NCBI GenBank assembly: GCA_013368315.1
Contig: JAACJM010000061.1
Coordinates: 1 to 64,000, forward strand
Direction: 5' to 3'
DNA length: 64,000 nucleotides
Origin: Tetrapyrgos nigripes
Lineage: Eukaryota > Basidiomycota > Agaricomycetes > Agaricales > Campanellaceae
Made by a program: the position numbers and the translations under genes. The notes below the pieces were generated by a model that worked only from the letters and a program-made list of their open reading frames with translations, was not told the DNA's origin and ran no database searches. Positions 10,809 to 23,106 of this stretch are shown in pieces. How positions within the stretch are numbered: position 1 is the first letter of the stretch; every line of letters begins with the position of its first letter.

Positions 10809-12277
10809 TTACAATGCATCGGATTCACTGGCAGAGGCAAGGCTGTCCGAATTCGTACTGACTGGGCCGCGGGGTGCAGCGACGAACTTGATAGATTGGC
10901 TCATAGATATCTCGTTCGGTTGCGATGAATCCCTCTTTGATTCAAGCGTCACGATGAGAATGACGACGATTGGGTATAGACCCTACATTCAACAGTTGCA
11001 ATTAGTAGATGGCCAATACCTCCACAACCTTTCGTTTAATTGTAGTAGACTAAGACTCACTGATAATAATGGCATAGCGACACCAAGAATTTCATAAGAC
11101 GCTGTCGACTTTACGGCACCGTTGAGGAATGAGGTGACGCTATAACATATCTATATCAATGGAAGAGTCTTGCATGAGATCCACGCCAATTCAAGGTATC
11201 AGAGCAAGTAAAACTGACCCAAAGGATGCAATAAGCCACACCCGATTCCACCAGAAGTAACAAGACCTTCTGCACTTTAATCACAGAGCTACTGCACGAA
11301 GCGAGATTCCTTCCCATGTCCTGACGATGTATACTAAGTAGATGTTTATATTTTTAGTGACGAGTCCCCGATGAAATAGAGAATAGAATAGGTACAACTT
11401 ACTGTGCTTTATACCCGATAAGAAGCGTAGCAATTGCATTCGTAATAAAAAGGGGAAGGGTCATAATCAAACCCTCGGCTGGTGATCCTGGAGCTTGACC
11501 AGTATTGGTGGTACCTGGATCTCCTAGGATTCTTACTGCGCCTCGTCCAGCATCGACAAGGATACCAACTTTGAGAGTCAAGTTCGTCAAGCCGTCGCGG
11601 GCGGAGAGAGAGGTAAACGTCAATTTCCAGCTCACCAGTAGACCCAATCATACACAAAGTGAGAACGATTCTGACAGTCAAGTTTCGTGGAAAAAGGACC
11701 CAGGCTCGCCAAACAACGATACCATCCGATCCTAAGAACTATGTGCAGGGCCAGTAGTAAAACACAGTACAATTAGTTGAAGACTTTAAGAATATTTAAC
11801 CTCTTGAACAACTCACATTGAACCTATCTATAAACGCACCCGCAATCGTTAAATTCATCATAACTCGAACCAACAAATCGGGGTCTGGAGGATTGTACCC
11901 GATGGATGGGATTTGCACGATGCTGTATTCGAACATAAGAAGTAGAGACGCGAGGGAGAGAATCAGCATGGCTATTGCCATGATGACGAGTGCTACTTGA
12001 GCCCTTGATTTTGATTTGCGGAAACTAGTAGTATCGTCAAGAGCATATCAGCATCTGGGCAGGAACACCATCGGGATCCGGAGGAAAAAATGAAAGAGCG
12101 AAAGACGAAAGTAAGAGAAAGGACTCACAGAAGTAAACACACAACCGCGGATGTCAAGGTAATATGTATACCAAACAAGAAGAACCCCACCGCTGTCTTC
12201 GCCATCCAATTGCGCAAGACAACTAGGTCAGAGTCTACGAGAGGAAGAGATTGTTGGTCCTGTGAAGATGTCGACAT
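10809..12277 (-). CDS. Multi-pass membrane protein of an Agaricomycete family of unknown function
   Basis: Starts at 12277 (MSTSSQDQQSLPLVDSD) and ends at a stop at 10809-10811 (SESDAL). Five or six clean introns join hydrophobic exons in one frame: VGFFLFGIHITLTSAVV, then VALVIMAIAMLILSLASLLL, then SDGIVVWRAWVLFPRN, then GLIMTLPLFITNAIATLL, then VQKVLLLLVESGVAYCILW, then a segment with GLYPIVVILIV. That gives six or seven membrane spans and a Ser-rich cytosolic tail, as in a large uncharacterised fungal family marked by the DGIVVWRAW-like motif. A decayed copy lies at 42955-43456. Substrate or ligand cannot be read from the sequence. The exon order is firm; a few splice sites in the last third are approximate. 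Confidence 0.75.
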
Positions 12278-12422
12278 GATATTCGGAGTTATCGAGTGTG
12301 CGAATGGGTGACAGTCTGCTAGGATCACCAACGAAGGAACGAAGGAAGAGTTCCCTTCCAGTCAGCCTTGGACAGATTCCCAGCTTCATTCCTTTATACG
12401 TGAATCGAATCACTTGGCAGTA

Positions 12423-13600
12423 TCAGGATAAGTATAGATTTATTTGACTCAAGGTCAGACGACGATCCGAGACCATTTCGGACATGCTGGGTAGCCTGGG
12501 TTCAGAATTCGATATTGGCTTCCAATTAGTTTGATGATCTTCAAGAACCAAAAACATTACGCTAATCTTATCTTTATAATATCCAAAGACAAAGATGGAC
12601 CTGAAAGCCTGAGCGCCTGACACGAACTGCTGGTGGCCACAAAGTTCAAACTGCGATCCCTTTTTCGATGCGATGACAGGTCTTCTTTCAAGTGCGTTCC
12701 ATGCGTGTTCTGAAGTGTAAATCAGGGCCAGACCTGGAGAAACCACACAGCATGAGAGAAAAGAAGCCCAAAGTACGAATGCCAAGTGCACAAGGTCGGA
12801 GAGAAGCATCAGGTACTTACACTTCAGCCCGAGGTACATATCCAGCGCTGCACAGTATTTGCATAGTATCCCATGATTCAGACATTGAGATTGATGCCCT
12901 ACCTTGAAATTGAGGATATGAGTATTGATAGTAGTACTTTTCAGTAAATCGATGCGAAATCCGCACTCTGGCTGCGCTAAAACTGTGCGCTTATCTGCTA
13001 CTCGCGTCCTGATAACCAATGCAGTGTGCAGTTCCAGATTGGACTCGATCATTAACCAAAACAGCAACTCAAAATGGAACATTGATGCACTCACACTAGA
13101 CATTGGACAGCTAGGACATCGTCCATCACCCATCATCTACTTATCACGTCCACGTCTGTTGACGTTTTCCCTCGCATCCGACAGAACGAAAGTTCAATTT
13201 GGTCAAAGGCTAAAGGTCATGGGTCAAACGAAGGCCTCACAGCGGAGTCCATCGATTGAAAGCGTCCCAAAAACAATCCCCCGGATCATATCGAGGGATA
13301 GAGTGATGTCAACAATTACCATAGTCATAGATAACCAAGCCATAAGCCATGTATGGAAGGTCCGCCACGTCTGTCCAAGTTAACAAAATCAAAGTTCCAT
13401 GGTTCCCTGAAGAGGATAAGAATACTATACTGTTACAACGGTTAACGTTAAAACTTCAACAATTCCACTTAAAAATGGCAGTGGGAAGAACGAGAACGAG
13501 AACGACTTCACCATACTAAGCCTCCGGCAACGTCTACCTAGACCACTTCATTGTCCACCTAGACATCGCCCTGGCCTTATTCCTTTCGCCTTCATCTTCA
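12423..13600. repeat. Dispersed repeat B, copy 1
   Basis: From about 12577 (AAAGACAAAGATGGACCTGA) this segment recurs at 25441-27420 (rearranged), 35331-35580 (3' part) and 51151-52100. It always lies next to the DUF1295 3' end, so it is the downstream flank of that gene copied along with it. A 237-codon minus-strand open frame (12423-13136) exists only in this copy and is disrupted in the others, so I do not call it a gene. Confidence 0.7.
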
Positions 13601-13619
13601 TCACCTATTGCCTTAGCCC

Positions 13620-14960
13620 CAACCTGGCCCGCAAGGGAAAAATACCGGAACCGTCCTGTTATACTTCTGCCACTTGGGGTCGGTTCCAAACTTTTTGTCG
13701 CCTGCTTTTTCGAGAGGGGGGACGCCAGAGACCTATGAGTATGTGCATGATGTATAAGGGGAATATATAAAGAGCCAGTCAGTCATCCGCATCACATCAG
13801 TGTACAAGTCAGTCCAAGTCAAAAGGGTGCCACGAACAGGAGAGAAAGGGATGAGAGGGAACGACAAGAAGGAAACGGAATGAGAGATAAAAGAGACGAG
13901 AACGCAAAAACCCACGTTTGTCAAAAGCAAATGATGGGTCTAAAGGGACGATACCAGCCTTCATTACGCCCAAACTAGAGTGTTATAATACATACTTCGG
14001 ATGTCTAATAACCCCCCAAAGCCTAGTCGAAATAAACTTCTTATCATGCTGTTTGAGCTCTTGAGCACGTCTCCAAGACGATTTCTGATACCCTCCAACC
14101 GTCGAAAACACCCGAGTTGCGTTGACGATACAAAACTTTCCCGTACACTCCGGTGGGTAGCTTGTTGGACGTATTCCCTGATTTTACCGTTGAGAGTGAG
14201 GAGGGAGAGAGAGACGTTGGTGAGGTCGAGAATGGTACAGGAGGTGGTGACGGTGTGACGGATGGAGGGATGGAAAGAGGAGACGGGTGGTGAGGAAGAC
14301 TTCGTATTCGTAGGCGAAGCGAAGTTGGAGTTGGCGGGTTTGGTTGTGCAGGCATAGAGGATTTAGATGTCGAGGAAGCCGAGGCGTTCGATGTAGATGG
14401 GATGGCCTTCCTGTGGGGGCGTTAGTAGGAGGAACACCGAGGGGGGAATGAAAAAGAAGGACGAGGTACTCACCTTGTCCGTTTTGTGATAAAACTGAGG
14501 ATAATGCTTGTCTACTTCGTCCTTTTCCTTAAAGTCAAACGTCCTATAATCACGAATAATGAACATTCGTAAACAAACCACCCCAAAAGAAACGGAAGAA
14601 GAGAAAGAGTCAGACAAGCTACGCACTTCATAGTCTCATCAACCCCAAATTCCACCCTCTATCTCTCGTTATCCATCAACACCTCGTTCACCTTCTGTAC
14701 ATCCTATTTCCTCGTCCTCAAAATTCTCAAAATCAGAAATCGTACCATCCAATCTCTTCTCGTCCCAAATCAAACCCTTCGACTTGTCTTCACTTAACCC
14801 AGTCCGATTCTGCGCCTTATCGAATTCCCTTTCTAACGCTTTTACTGCTCGGAGAGATTACCCAAGTGACTTGGAGCGGGTTGGTAGTTCGGATCGAGTT
14901 TGTAGGGGAGGTGCTGGAAGGGTGCTAGGTTGAGCGGTGAGGTCGAGGCCAAGCGCAGGC
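13620..14960 (-). pseudogene. Chimeric pseudogene: SEC14 fragment fused to DUF1295 C-terminus
   Basis: Read on the minus strand, 14960-14086 holds pieces of a SEC14-type phosphatidylinositol-transfer protein (TFDFKEKDEVDKHYPQFYH, then EGHPIYIERLGFLDI, then CTGKFCIVNATRVFSTV). Within one codon run near 14085 it switches to the DUF1295 protein (KSSWRRAQELKQHD, then WGVIRHPKYV) and ends with the DUF1295 last exon (GTDPKWQKYNRTVPVFF) near 13625-13735. The SEC14 part has frameshifts and an in-frame TAG where family members have Trp, so it is dead. The join matches residue YQ in both parents, suggesting repair at microhomology. Confidence 0.75.
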
Positions 14961-15029
14961 GGGAGCGTCGGGGTTAGCATCGCCATTGGGAACGGTGTTA
15001 GCGTTGAAATTGACCGAGAGAATCAGAGG

Positions 15030-15524
15030 TGGAAGCCGACACAGAGGCAGATGTAGGTTCGGGAGCAGACATTGTCGGCGTCGGTGTTATCGTCGGCCTA
15101 TTTATGTGTTTTTGTGTGTGAAGTTATCGCTGACTGAGGACGTCGTTGTCGGCGGTGATGTGCACGTAGAGCGTCGGCGTCGTCAGAGGCAAAAGTCGCA
15201 GTGCAGGTCAAAGTCCCTGGCGGGACGCGAGGAGGAGAAGAATTCTATTACCACGGCCATGAGTGCTGAACCACTCGGCGGCGATTCAAGTTTTTGATCG
15301 GTCCGGTTGGAATTAAAATTCAACCACCGACACCATCAACCACAGATGCTTCGACTGTGGACTCTGGGCAGTCTCCTGCTGCGCTAGCAAGTACTGGGAC
15401 GATGGAGTCAGGGAGTCAGGTACGGGTTTCTATCGATAGCACCTCCTCCCAGGAACCTCATGTTGATAGTGGGCTTCGATTTGACTCTCCGAGTCGGCCT
15501 CCACCGTTGTATACCGAGCAGTAA
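15030..15524 (+). pseudogene. C-terminal fragment of a single-pass membrane protein
   Basis: A hydrophobic stretch (IVGVGVIVGLFMCFC, about 15070-15111) is followed by a GT donor, an Arg-rich stretch (ERRRRQRQKSQC) and, in a different frame, IQPPTPSTTDASTVDSGQSP to a stop at 15522-15524. This layout of one span, basic stop-transfer and Ser/Pro/Thr-rich tail is common in mushroom cell-surface proteins. The frame change near 15290 and the missing ectodomain suggest a remnant. Nothing is recognised in 15525-15802. Confidence 0.4.
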
Positions 15525-15802
15525 ATTTGTTTTCGTACCTGTCTCAAAGAAGAATTAACACGCTACCTAGTTGTACGTCGGCTTAAGTTATCGCACTGAG
15601 GCCTAGGATTTACTATTGCACTACGATAATGAGTGACCATGAGGAAGTTCCTACACCGAGTACATATTTTATCAAAAGGAGAAGGGAGCTTTCTACACTA
15701 AGGACTTATTATAGTACTAAGACAATGAGAAGGGAGCATTCTAGGTGCAATAATGTTCGGGGAAGCGTGTAAGACAATCCATCTACAAGCTTCAGCTTGA
15801 AT

Positions 15803-18800
15803 TTATCCATCAAATATATTGTAGTCTTCAGTTTGACTTCCAAAGCTTGGATCATGAGGCACACCGAACAATTGGTGGACGTTCATCATAAACTCCTGCC
15901 AATCTTGTTCACTGCATAGAATAGACGTAAGGAAGATGAAAGCAAGACCGTAACGAAGAGAGCCGTTCTACTTACCTTGGATTGCCTGGCCATTGAGGCA
16001 AATCGGCATTTGCTAATGATTGTGGTGGAATCGTGTATCCTGCACGATGAATCAGATATAAATTTATCTTCAGCCGCATCATTGGAAGGAAATCTAATCA
16101 TACATACCATGTTCATCCGTCGCATAATGAACCATATTCTCTGCTATGGGACCTTGACCGTAACCAGGAGCTGCGTTCAAGTTTTCGGACTGGGCGAATT
16201 GTTGAGGACCTAGGGCCACGTCTGACAGTGACATTGACGACGCGTCGATAAAGCCTCCCGTGGAAGGTAGATAGGAACTTGAAGAAGTCGAAAAGGTAGA
16301 ATCGTATACACTCAGATCACTGGTATACAAAGGGATCTCGAAACCTGGACTCCCAAAATTCGACCAAGGCAAGGTTGAGGCTGAGGCTGGTTGTGGATGA
16401 GGATGCGCGGCTTGGAAAGCAGAAGTTGACGATTCTGAGGAGGCTCCGTCAAGTGGGAGATATGGAGCCAAGTGGCTTGCTGACATTACAGTATTGAGCA
16501 GATCGCTGAAACAATCATAAGCTTACAAGACGAAAACGAAATGGGGGTAGAGATAGAAGGAGGGACACACATGAATCGACCAGCAAGTAGGACTCTGTGA
16601 TGAAAGGCAAGTAGTCTCGTTCAGTACGTTAATGTGACGAGAAAAGGAATTATACACCGTACCTAGGTTCATAGGACTGCAACAAATCGATACAATTATG
16701 GATACATGCGATTTCCTTCTGCACGATTTGAGCTCGAAAAGACTTTGTGCTAATCCCGTGCCACAAGTGGATGGCTAGGATCATCGCCGGATAGAAGAGA
16801 TTGAGCACCTTCAGAATAAAATACGAATAAGTGCTGATACATAGTGGATTACTCGAGAAGACGCACCAAATGGTACCCAGCTGTCAGGGATCTCCTCCTC
16901 AGATGGGCTTCAACAACACCGATACATAATCTAGCTGCATTCACACAAATAGATAGGGAAGGGAAACGTGACTCCCCAGAATAGCCTGTCTGGGGTATAA
17001 ATCGTCTATGAACTTGAATCTGAACCGAATAGTAAGTGCTCCAGAGGAGTGCGGATTGGGTAAAAAATATGTCCGTCTGCTGGGGTGAGTCCCATCGCAC
17101 TGTCCATTACCAGTTGAAGTCGGTCAATAATCAGTAAACCTCAGTTGAAAGGTTACCCTTACGATGCGCCGGAACAGAATCTACCCAACTGTTCAAAGCA
17201 GAGTCCAGTTTCGTAACCACTTCATGAGGCGGTAAGACGTTCACTCCAAAACCAGGCTTCTTAATGGAATACTGGGACTCTTTCAGACTGGCATCAAAAA
17301 CATAGGAACGAGAGAACGTACAATAGACTCGTGCGCAATCGCATTGATCTGCATCAGCTTTAGATAGCAAGCCCAGAACGAAACCTTTGACGGTTTCTCG
17401 ACAGGTTGCTTGAAACGCTGACTGGGAACTTCACTCAGCCAGTACTCATCATCGCACTCGATGATGGGATCAAGATCAAAACTGTCGATGAACCAAAGCA
17501 CAATCGATACAGATTCTGTAAGTGACGAAAGGCCAGGACCACTTACTCTTGAATAGAGGTGGCTCTCGGACGACCATAGTATTCCGTCAAATTCGTATCA
17601 ATCGTCGTCAAATACCAAAACGCCCTTTTCCAGAGTTCGCCTTCTATAGAAGGCCCTGGTTTCTGGTTTCTACGACGATGTATACCTCTTCCTTGAGCAA
17701 GACGTATCGCCAATCCGACCAGTAACCACACCGTATCTGGTTGCAGTGCGATTTCGATTTCCCGGAGGTACTTGATGGTCAGCTATGAATATGATAACCG
17801 GAGTGAGGCATCCAGTGAGTCAAGTGACTGCAAATATGACTAGAGTTTACGCTTACACAGTAAAGTTGGAGATGATAAAGCGAAAGTGGTTCATTGAAAA
17901 CGAACTTGTCGAATGGGATTTGATTATACCAGACCCAACCACAGGATTGTGGATCTCCACGAGGATATTGACGATTCGTGTATAGGGACGCGCGAGCACA
18001 TATTATGAGGACCAGCGCTCCAAAAGCGGCATTACGAAGATGAAGTCCGTTTTCAAATGACTGCTCGAATGACGGCTGATGCAGAAGAGGGTCGTAGAGA
18101 TTAATCTCCGTGAAATACACATCGACTAGTGCACGTAGAGTCTTTTGGTCGGGAAATTCAAACGCTGGAAAGGATGAGACGGGTCTGACAATCCACTAAA
18201 GAAGGTCAGGTCGGATAAGAGAGAAGGCAAAAAATCGACTATCTCACAGAAGGATTCTCCCAAAATGGTTGCCGTCTGATACGACTGTACATGACCCGCC
18301 ATGACTCGAAGCTTGAGGCTAGCTCCTGCCGATGATCCAATGTGCCTAAAAAAATCATGACGCTGCTCGACTCTCCGAAATGTTCCTGCTTCGGAGTATC
18401 TGGTATGGTGAGATACGCAAGGGCAGTAGACAAGTCGTTTTCCACCTCATCAGAACCGGTGGGGGATGATGCATATGGTTCTTCCCTCTCAGAGGTCTCT
18501 GCTGAAAGTCCATATTCAGCCGGTAAAGAATGATTAGAGGTGTGATTGAGTTTCCGGTGACACTTCCCGAGCTCTCGTTCGAGGGTCTTCACGCGATTCG
18601 CGAGTTTCTTCAGGATTTTCAGGACCACTTCCTTATCATCTGGGATGTCGAAAGGTTCATCTGCTGTTGCTTGCAGGATGGCATCAACTAGAACCTGCGC
18701 CGAGTGCGACGGGGCTTTTCGTATTGACCTAAGCGATCGTTACTCTCGTTATCGATAATACGAAGCACTGAGCATACCCTCGTTTTGCCCCTCGTTTCTA

Positions 18801-19116
18801 GAATTATTGACACTGTAAGATGGTAGTTTGGTCGAAAATTTGGGCGCAACTTTACCTGTTGTGGTTTACTATGTATGCACTCTACATTGAGGTGCACGCA
18901 TGAACTGCAAACGTTGTTGGTCATCATTGCACTGTCACCTACACGTGTATTCAACTTGATGGGTAGTAATCATCCACTGACATCTCTTACATCGTACTGG
19001 TTGAAGGGAACGTCAGTGTCGGGATCATAGCAATGAAGACAGCACTCACCTTTCCTCCTACGACATTCATCGCAGGCATTTTGGAAACGCTTTCTGAAAT
19101 CCTGCTGCTCGCTCAT
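15803..19116 (-). CDS. Zn2Cys6 transcription factor with fungal-specific regulatory domain
   Basis: Starts at 19116 (MSEQQDFRKRFQNACDECRR) and stops at 15803-15805 (TEDYNIFDG). Exons 1-3 assemble the binuclear zinc cluster CDECRRRKVRC...CSSCVHLNVEC with all six cysteines; the VRC step is supplied by a 6-nt exon (18991-18996). A Leu-rich coiled coil follows (LANRVKTLERELGK). The middle-homology (Fungal_trans) domain comes next: YFTEINLYDPLLHQPSF, then WKRAFWYLTTIDTNLTEYYG, then SALNSWVDSVPAH, then FFTQSALLWSTYYSVQI. The C-terminus is Ser/Pro-rich (STFSTSSSSYLP). It should bind CGG-type sites in the nucleus. It lies upstream of an exporter on the same strand and may regulate it. Exons between 16500 and 18200 are placed approximately. 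Confidence 0.88.
18991..18996 (-). other. 6-nt microexon in the zinc-cluster coding region
   Basis: TACGAT (minus strand) has CCAG before it and GTAAGA after it. Inclusion restores RRRKVRCDSA, placing the third zinc-cluster cysteine; skipping it breaks the frame because of its phase. Inferred from frame and family conservation. Confidence 0.7.
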
Positions 19117-20169
19117 GATAGCCTGGCGAAGTCAGAATTTGGTCTAAGTACGTCGTACGTGCTCCAACTTTCGGTGAAACACACGCACGGATGAGAAGAA
19201 GAGGCGCGGCAGCCCGAGTTCGAAGTCTCTTGTATACAAATCCCTTCAAATAATATGCTTGAAAATACTTGACTGCGTTGAAAGAAGAGGTTGAAGTACT
19301 GACGTTGACCTGGCGCCGTCGAATCACATGCTGGCACACGTCCATATTCTCACGAACCCCATTGAGTATCACGGAACGGGCTCGGCGCCGAATCGCCGAT
19401 AAGTGCTGTAGGAGTACAGGAAAAGAAGATAACAGGCGTGAAACGGCGCAGGATTTCAGCGATGATAAGCTACAGAAGCTGGTGTATGGAAGAGTGGTGA
19501 AGTAGAGAAAAGACTACAAAGAACACGTACCGGGATAATTACTTTAAAAATCGATTAAATTTGAACGTCATTGCAACTTGCTCCACTATTTCCAATTTTC
19601 CCATTTTGGTTGTATCCGCGTATACATAACCGAAAGATCGTGTCGTACCTTTCTCACTCTTCCTCACACCCTCACATCTTTCGGTCTTCTGGGGTTTTTA
19701 CATGTCTCTATTCGTTAACCCATCCTCCTCACCCTCTTATTTTTCCATTTCACATTCTTTCCTGGGCTAGCAGGATCTTCCAATGATGTCGATGCGGTGG
19801 GGTCGCCTCCCATGCAGCGTGGATTTTTACCTGGCCCAGCAAAGACCTATAAAAGCACTGTGTGGTTACACCAGGGGTCAGGTTTCTCACCCTGCCATCA
19901 TCTTTTTCTTTGGGAGGAAGCGCTCATGCTAAGTCTTTTTCTTTTTCGCATACGCAGTCTATTCTATATTACTACCAGTAGCTCTTCGAGTCTCTGAAAT
20001 TGATTTTTCAGGGGCGTCGCTGTTTCAGGGGGTCCCGTGTTGGCCCAATCTGTTTCTCATCGTGCTCAAGACTACGGCCTGCCGCGAAAACAGATAATTA
20101 TATTGTAACCGAGTGAAGTCATCATTGTCACTGGAAAAAAAAAGAGAAAGGATGACCGAAACAAGACAT
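19117..20169. other. Intergenic region between transcription factor and exporter
   Basis: Contains the upstream region of the factor gene (19117 on) and the downstream region of the exporter. A plus-strand TATAAAAGCAC near 19848 has no convincing gene after it. Open frames here are short and low in complexity. Confidence 0.4.
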
Positions 20170-22130
20170 CTACGCCATATGCATCGCAGCATCCCCATTC
20201 TCAGCTTTCTTCACACTCCTCCACTCAACAGCCAACGACCCAATAATTGTCAATGCAGCCATAGTAACAGCAACCTGATACGCTTCTACCAAACCCGAAT
20301 TATACACTCTCAGCACAGCAGCCAACAAATTCGCTGGAACGACGTTCTTTAAAGCAGTAGCTCCCGTGGAAACAACGATTCGAGGATCGATATCAGGTAC
20401 TTGGGATCTTATTCCAGAAGACAATTTGTTGGAAAGAACGTTCTGCGCGATGGAGACGAAGATGGCTCCACCGACTGTTTGGGCAAAGACGATGATGGCG
20501 GTACCACTGGGGACGTCGGCGAGGGGAAGTACTGTTTGGGCGGCCAAGATGGATTGTTGGAGGCCGCTTCCGATCCCCAAACCTGTATCGCGAATCAGCT
20601 CTACATGTAACACTAGAACCTTTGAGAACGACTCACCAAAAAGCGCTTGATATCCGATCCATTTAGAGTGTGGGGTGTCGGTTGAGAAAGTAGAGATCAG
20701 ACCAGCCCCAATTGAAGCGAGGACGGAACAGAGAATCATCCATGGAGTGTAGTACCCAATGGCGGAGATCATAGCTCCCGCTATCAAAGACGAAATGACA
20801 ACACCCAGAATCATAGGCAGATTGTCGATTCCAGATCTAACAGCGGTGGTGCCCTTGATCGCCTGGAACCAAATCGGAATCTGCGAGGGTAAATGTGAGA
20901 TAGGTCGCCGTTGGACATGAAAGCTCAGAGAAAACTCACATAGTACACCATGACGAAGAAACTACCACCAAGGCAGAATGAGAACCAGGACGAAGCGAGC
21001 ATGCTGCGCTGCTTGAAGATACGAGGGGGAACGGTGGCGTCGTCTTGTTTCCAGATTTGTATACCGATGAAGGCAATGATCAAAATACCATAGATGATGA
21101 AGAGGGCAATGATACGTCCGTTGTTCCATGGGTACGTGGTTCCACCCCATTGCAAAGCAAAGAGAAGACACACGATGGCGGGAATGAAGACGATAGTACC
21201 CCACCAGTCGAACTTGCGCAATCCTTCACGCCAGTCCGCTTTGTGATGCCTCTTGGGTGACTGGAAAAATACCGCCTGGAGAGTGCAAATCGAAATCAGT
21301 AATCTGGACTATTTCGGTGTGAAGATGAACTTACTATAACGGCGAGGGTGACGCCTCCAATAGGCAGATTAATGTAGAAGCACTGTGGAATTGGATATCA
21401 GCATCCCACCAAAGAAAGAGCTCGAGAGTACGAGATACCCATCGCCACGTAACCTTATCCGTGAAAACACCACCAAGAAGAGGTCCTGCTACGGAAGCCA
21501 ACCCATACATAGCTCCAATGATTCCCGTGAACATCGGTCTTTGTTGAAGAGGAGCAGCATGGGCGATAATGATCAAAGCGCCAGACAATATCCCAGCTGC
21601 ACCAAGACCAGCAATAGCTCGTCCAACAATCAAAGCATTCGAGGTGGGCGCGACACCGCAGATGAGAGAGCCTAGCTCAAAGAAGCTAATTGCACCAATG
21701 TAGACCCATTTTATGGAAAAGAACGTGTAAAATTTGCCAAAAAGAAGTTGGAAGCCGGCGGTGGTTAGGAGGTAGGCGCTTCCATACCAGCCGACGTCGT
21801 CGAGGGATTGGAAGTGGTCCGTGATTTTGGGAATAGCGGTGGCCACAATCGTGTTATCGAGGGCCATGAGAAAGACTGAAAATCAAATTAGACATAGCAC
21901 GTTTTTGGGATAGTAGTAGGAGATCGAGTGGCAAACTTACCAGAAAGACATAAAGCCAACACGATGAGAGACAAACGTGCGCCTTTGGGGTACTCTGTCC
22001 CGTCCTCCTCGTTCTGTTGTTGCTGCTTTTCATTCACAATAGTCTCGTTGTCAGCCGCGTGAAACGATACAGTTGGCGATGTTGTTTGGGATCTAACTCC
22101 TTCTTTGCTTAATGTACGAGAGTCGGACAT
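20170..22130 (-). CDS. MFS multidrug exporter, DHA2 (14-spanner) type
   Basis: Starts at 22130 ([11 protein letters not shown]) with a polar, Gln/Glu-rich N-terminus and ends at 20170 (NGDAAMHMA). After the first intron comes [20 protein letters not shown], the classic first-span motif of 14-spanner drug exporters. Then follow [20 protein letters not shown], the loop motif [13 protein letters not shown] and motif C ([17 protein letters not shown]). Later spans include [39 protein letters not shown] and [17 protein letters not shown]. Introns of 50-70 nt join all pieces in one frame. Predicted proton-driven export of small molecules at the plasma membrane; the substrate is not deducible. An in-frame upstream Met (22193) exists, but 22130 gives the usual short cytosolic start. 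Confidence 0.9.
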
Positions 22131-23106
22131 GGCGGACGAGGAAGAGGCGAGGAGTGAAATGATGAGCTGATACGGCTCAAGTTTATATACCAACCTTGCT
22201 ACTTTGTTTTCGAGTTTTCCCCCTCTTAAACACGCAATTGTGGCTTGAATGTGGCTTCGTCGGCCTTGAATCTACCAATACAGGTGGCTGTACCAGAGAT
22301 GATTAGTAATCAATTCATACGGATAATTTCACCAGACCGTTTGTCTCCCGTGTAACGTCAGACTCTCACAACGATTCTACCGGCACTGAGACACGCAAGT
22401 CAGGGGATAGAGTTACCAATGAATCTTGGAATGAATCAACCGTGATTTTTGCAGGTATACGCAAGAATTCGGAAGTTGTTCGGAAGCGCAAAAAATTTGT
22501 CTTCATTCAGTAACCTCATACGATAGTATCCTAGAGATTTGTGTAGAAACACTTAATGCAGCCAGCCTTTGGAGGCGATTAAATGGAAGGTTGATCAGTG
22601 CGATCGATTGAGGTACGGCCGGTCGTCGGTCAAATAGTGGGTCACCCGTAAGGATCAGTTTCTGCTATTACTACTTGGGAGGACCAACCTGGGTTACAAT
22701 CTGCAGCTCAAATATCAAGACCCAGCATTCTCGAGGCTCTGAGAGTGGAAGGCACGGTTTCGACTTTAATTGGGCCATTTTGTGATTAGTAGAACCCACG
22801 TCGCAGTCTGTCTGTTTCGAAAATCGAAGACCGGATTTGGTCACGGACCGGTCGCCAAACGTAGAAGTGGAGGTAATCAGGCTCAGTCAGCCTCACCGAC
22901 GATAGAGCCAGGAACGTTGGCCAGAAGTAGGGTCGTGTCAGAAATTTCAAATTGTTTTTGGGCTGTCAGTAATGTGAGAAAAATTTGGGCTCCTTCAAGT
23001 CAGATAACATTAGTTCCTCACCAAACCACATAATTTGCATGTATAAAGACGAGACAGGATTCTTACAGTTCTCCACTCAACTTGTATCCTCAACAGTGTA
23101 AACACC
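22131..23106. promoter_or_regulatory. Divergent promoter between exporter and dehydrogenase
   Basis: A 976-bp region separates the minus-strand exporter from the plus-strand dehydrogenase. TATAAAG at 23042-23048 lies 59 nt upstream of the dehydrogenase ATG. Several CGG/CCG words occur, as zinc-cluster factors use, but they are not distinctive enough to assign sites. Confidence 0.5.

Noticed and set aside
12423..13136. 237-codon minus-strand open frame in repeat B
   Set aside because: Not conserved in the other copies of repeat B, no domain recognised, and it lies in the 3' flank of DUF1295 copies.
14986..15297. Arg/Gly-rich open frame
   Set aside because: Low-complexity translation out of frame with the membrane segment; only the span and tail were kept as a weak remnant.
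19797..19997. Plus-strand TATAAAAG followed by a 66-codon frame
   Set aside because: No domain, no conserved splice pattern, and composition like spacer DNA.
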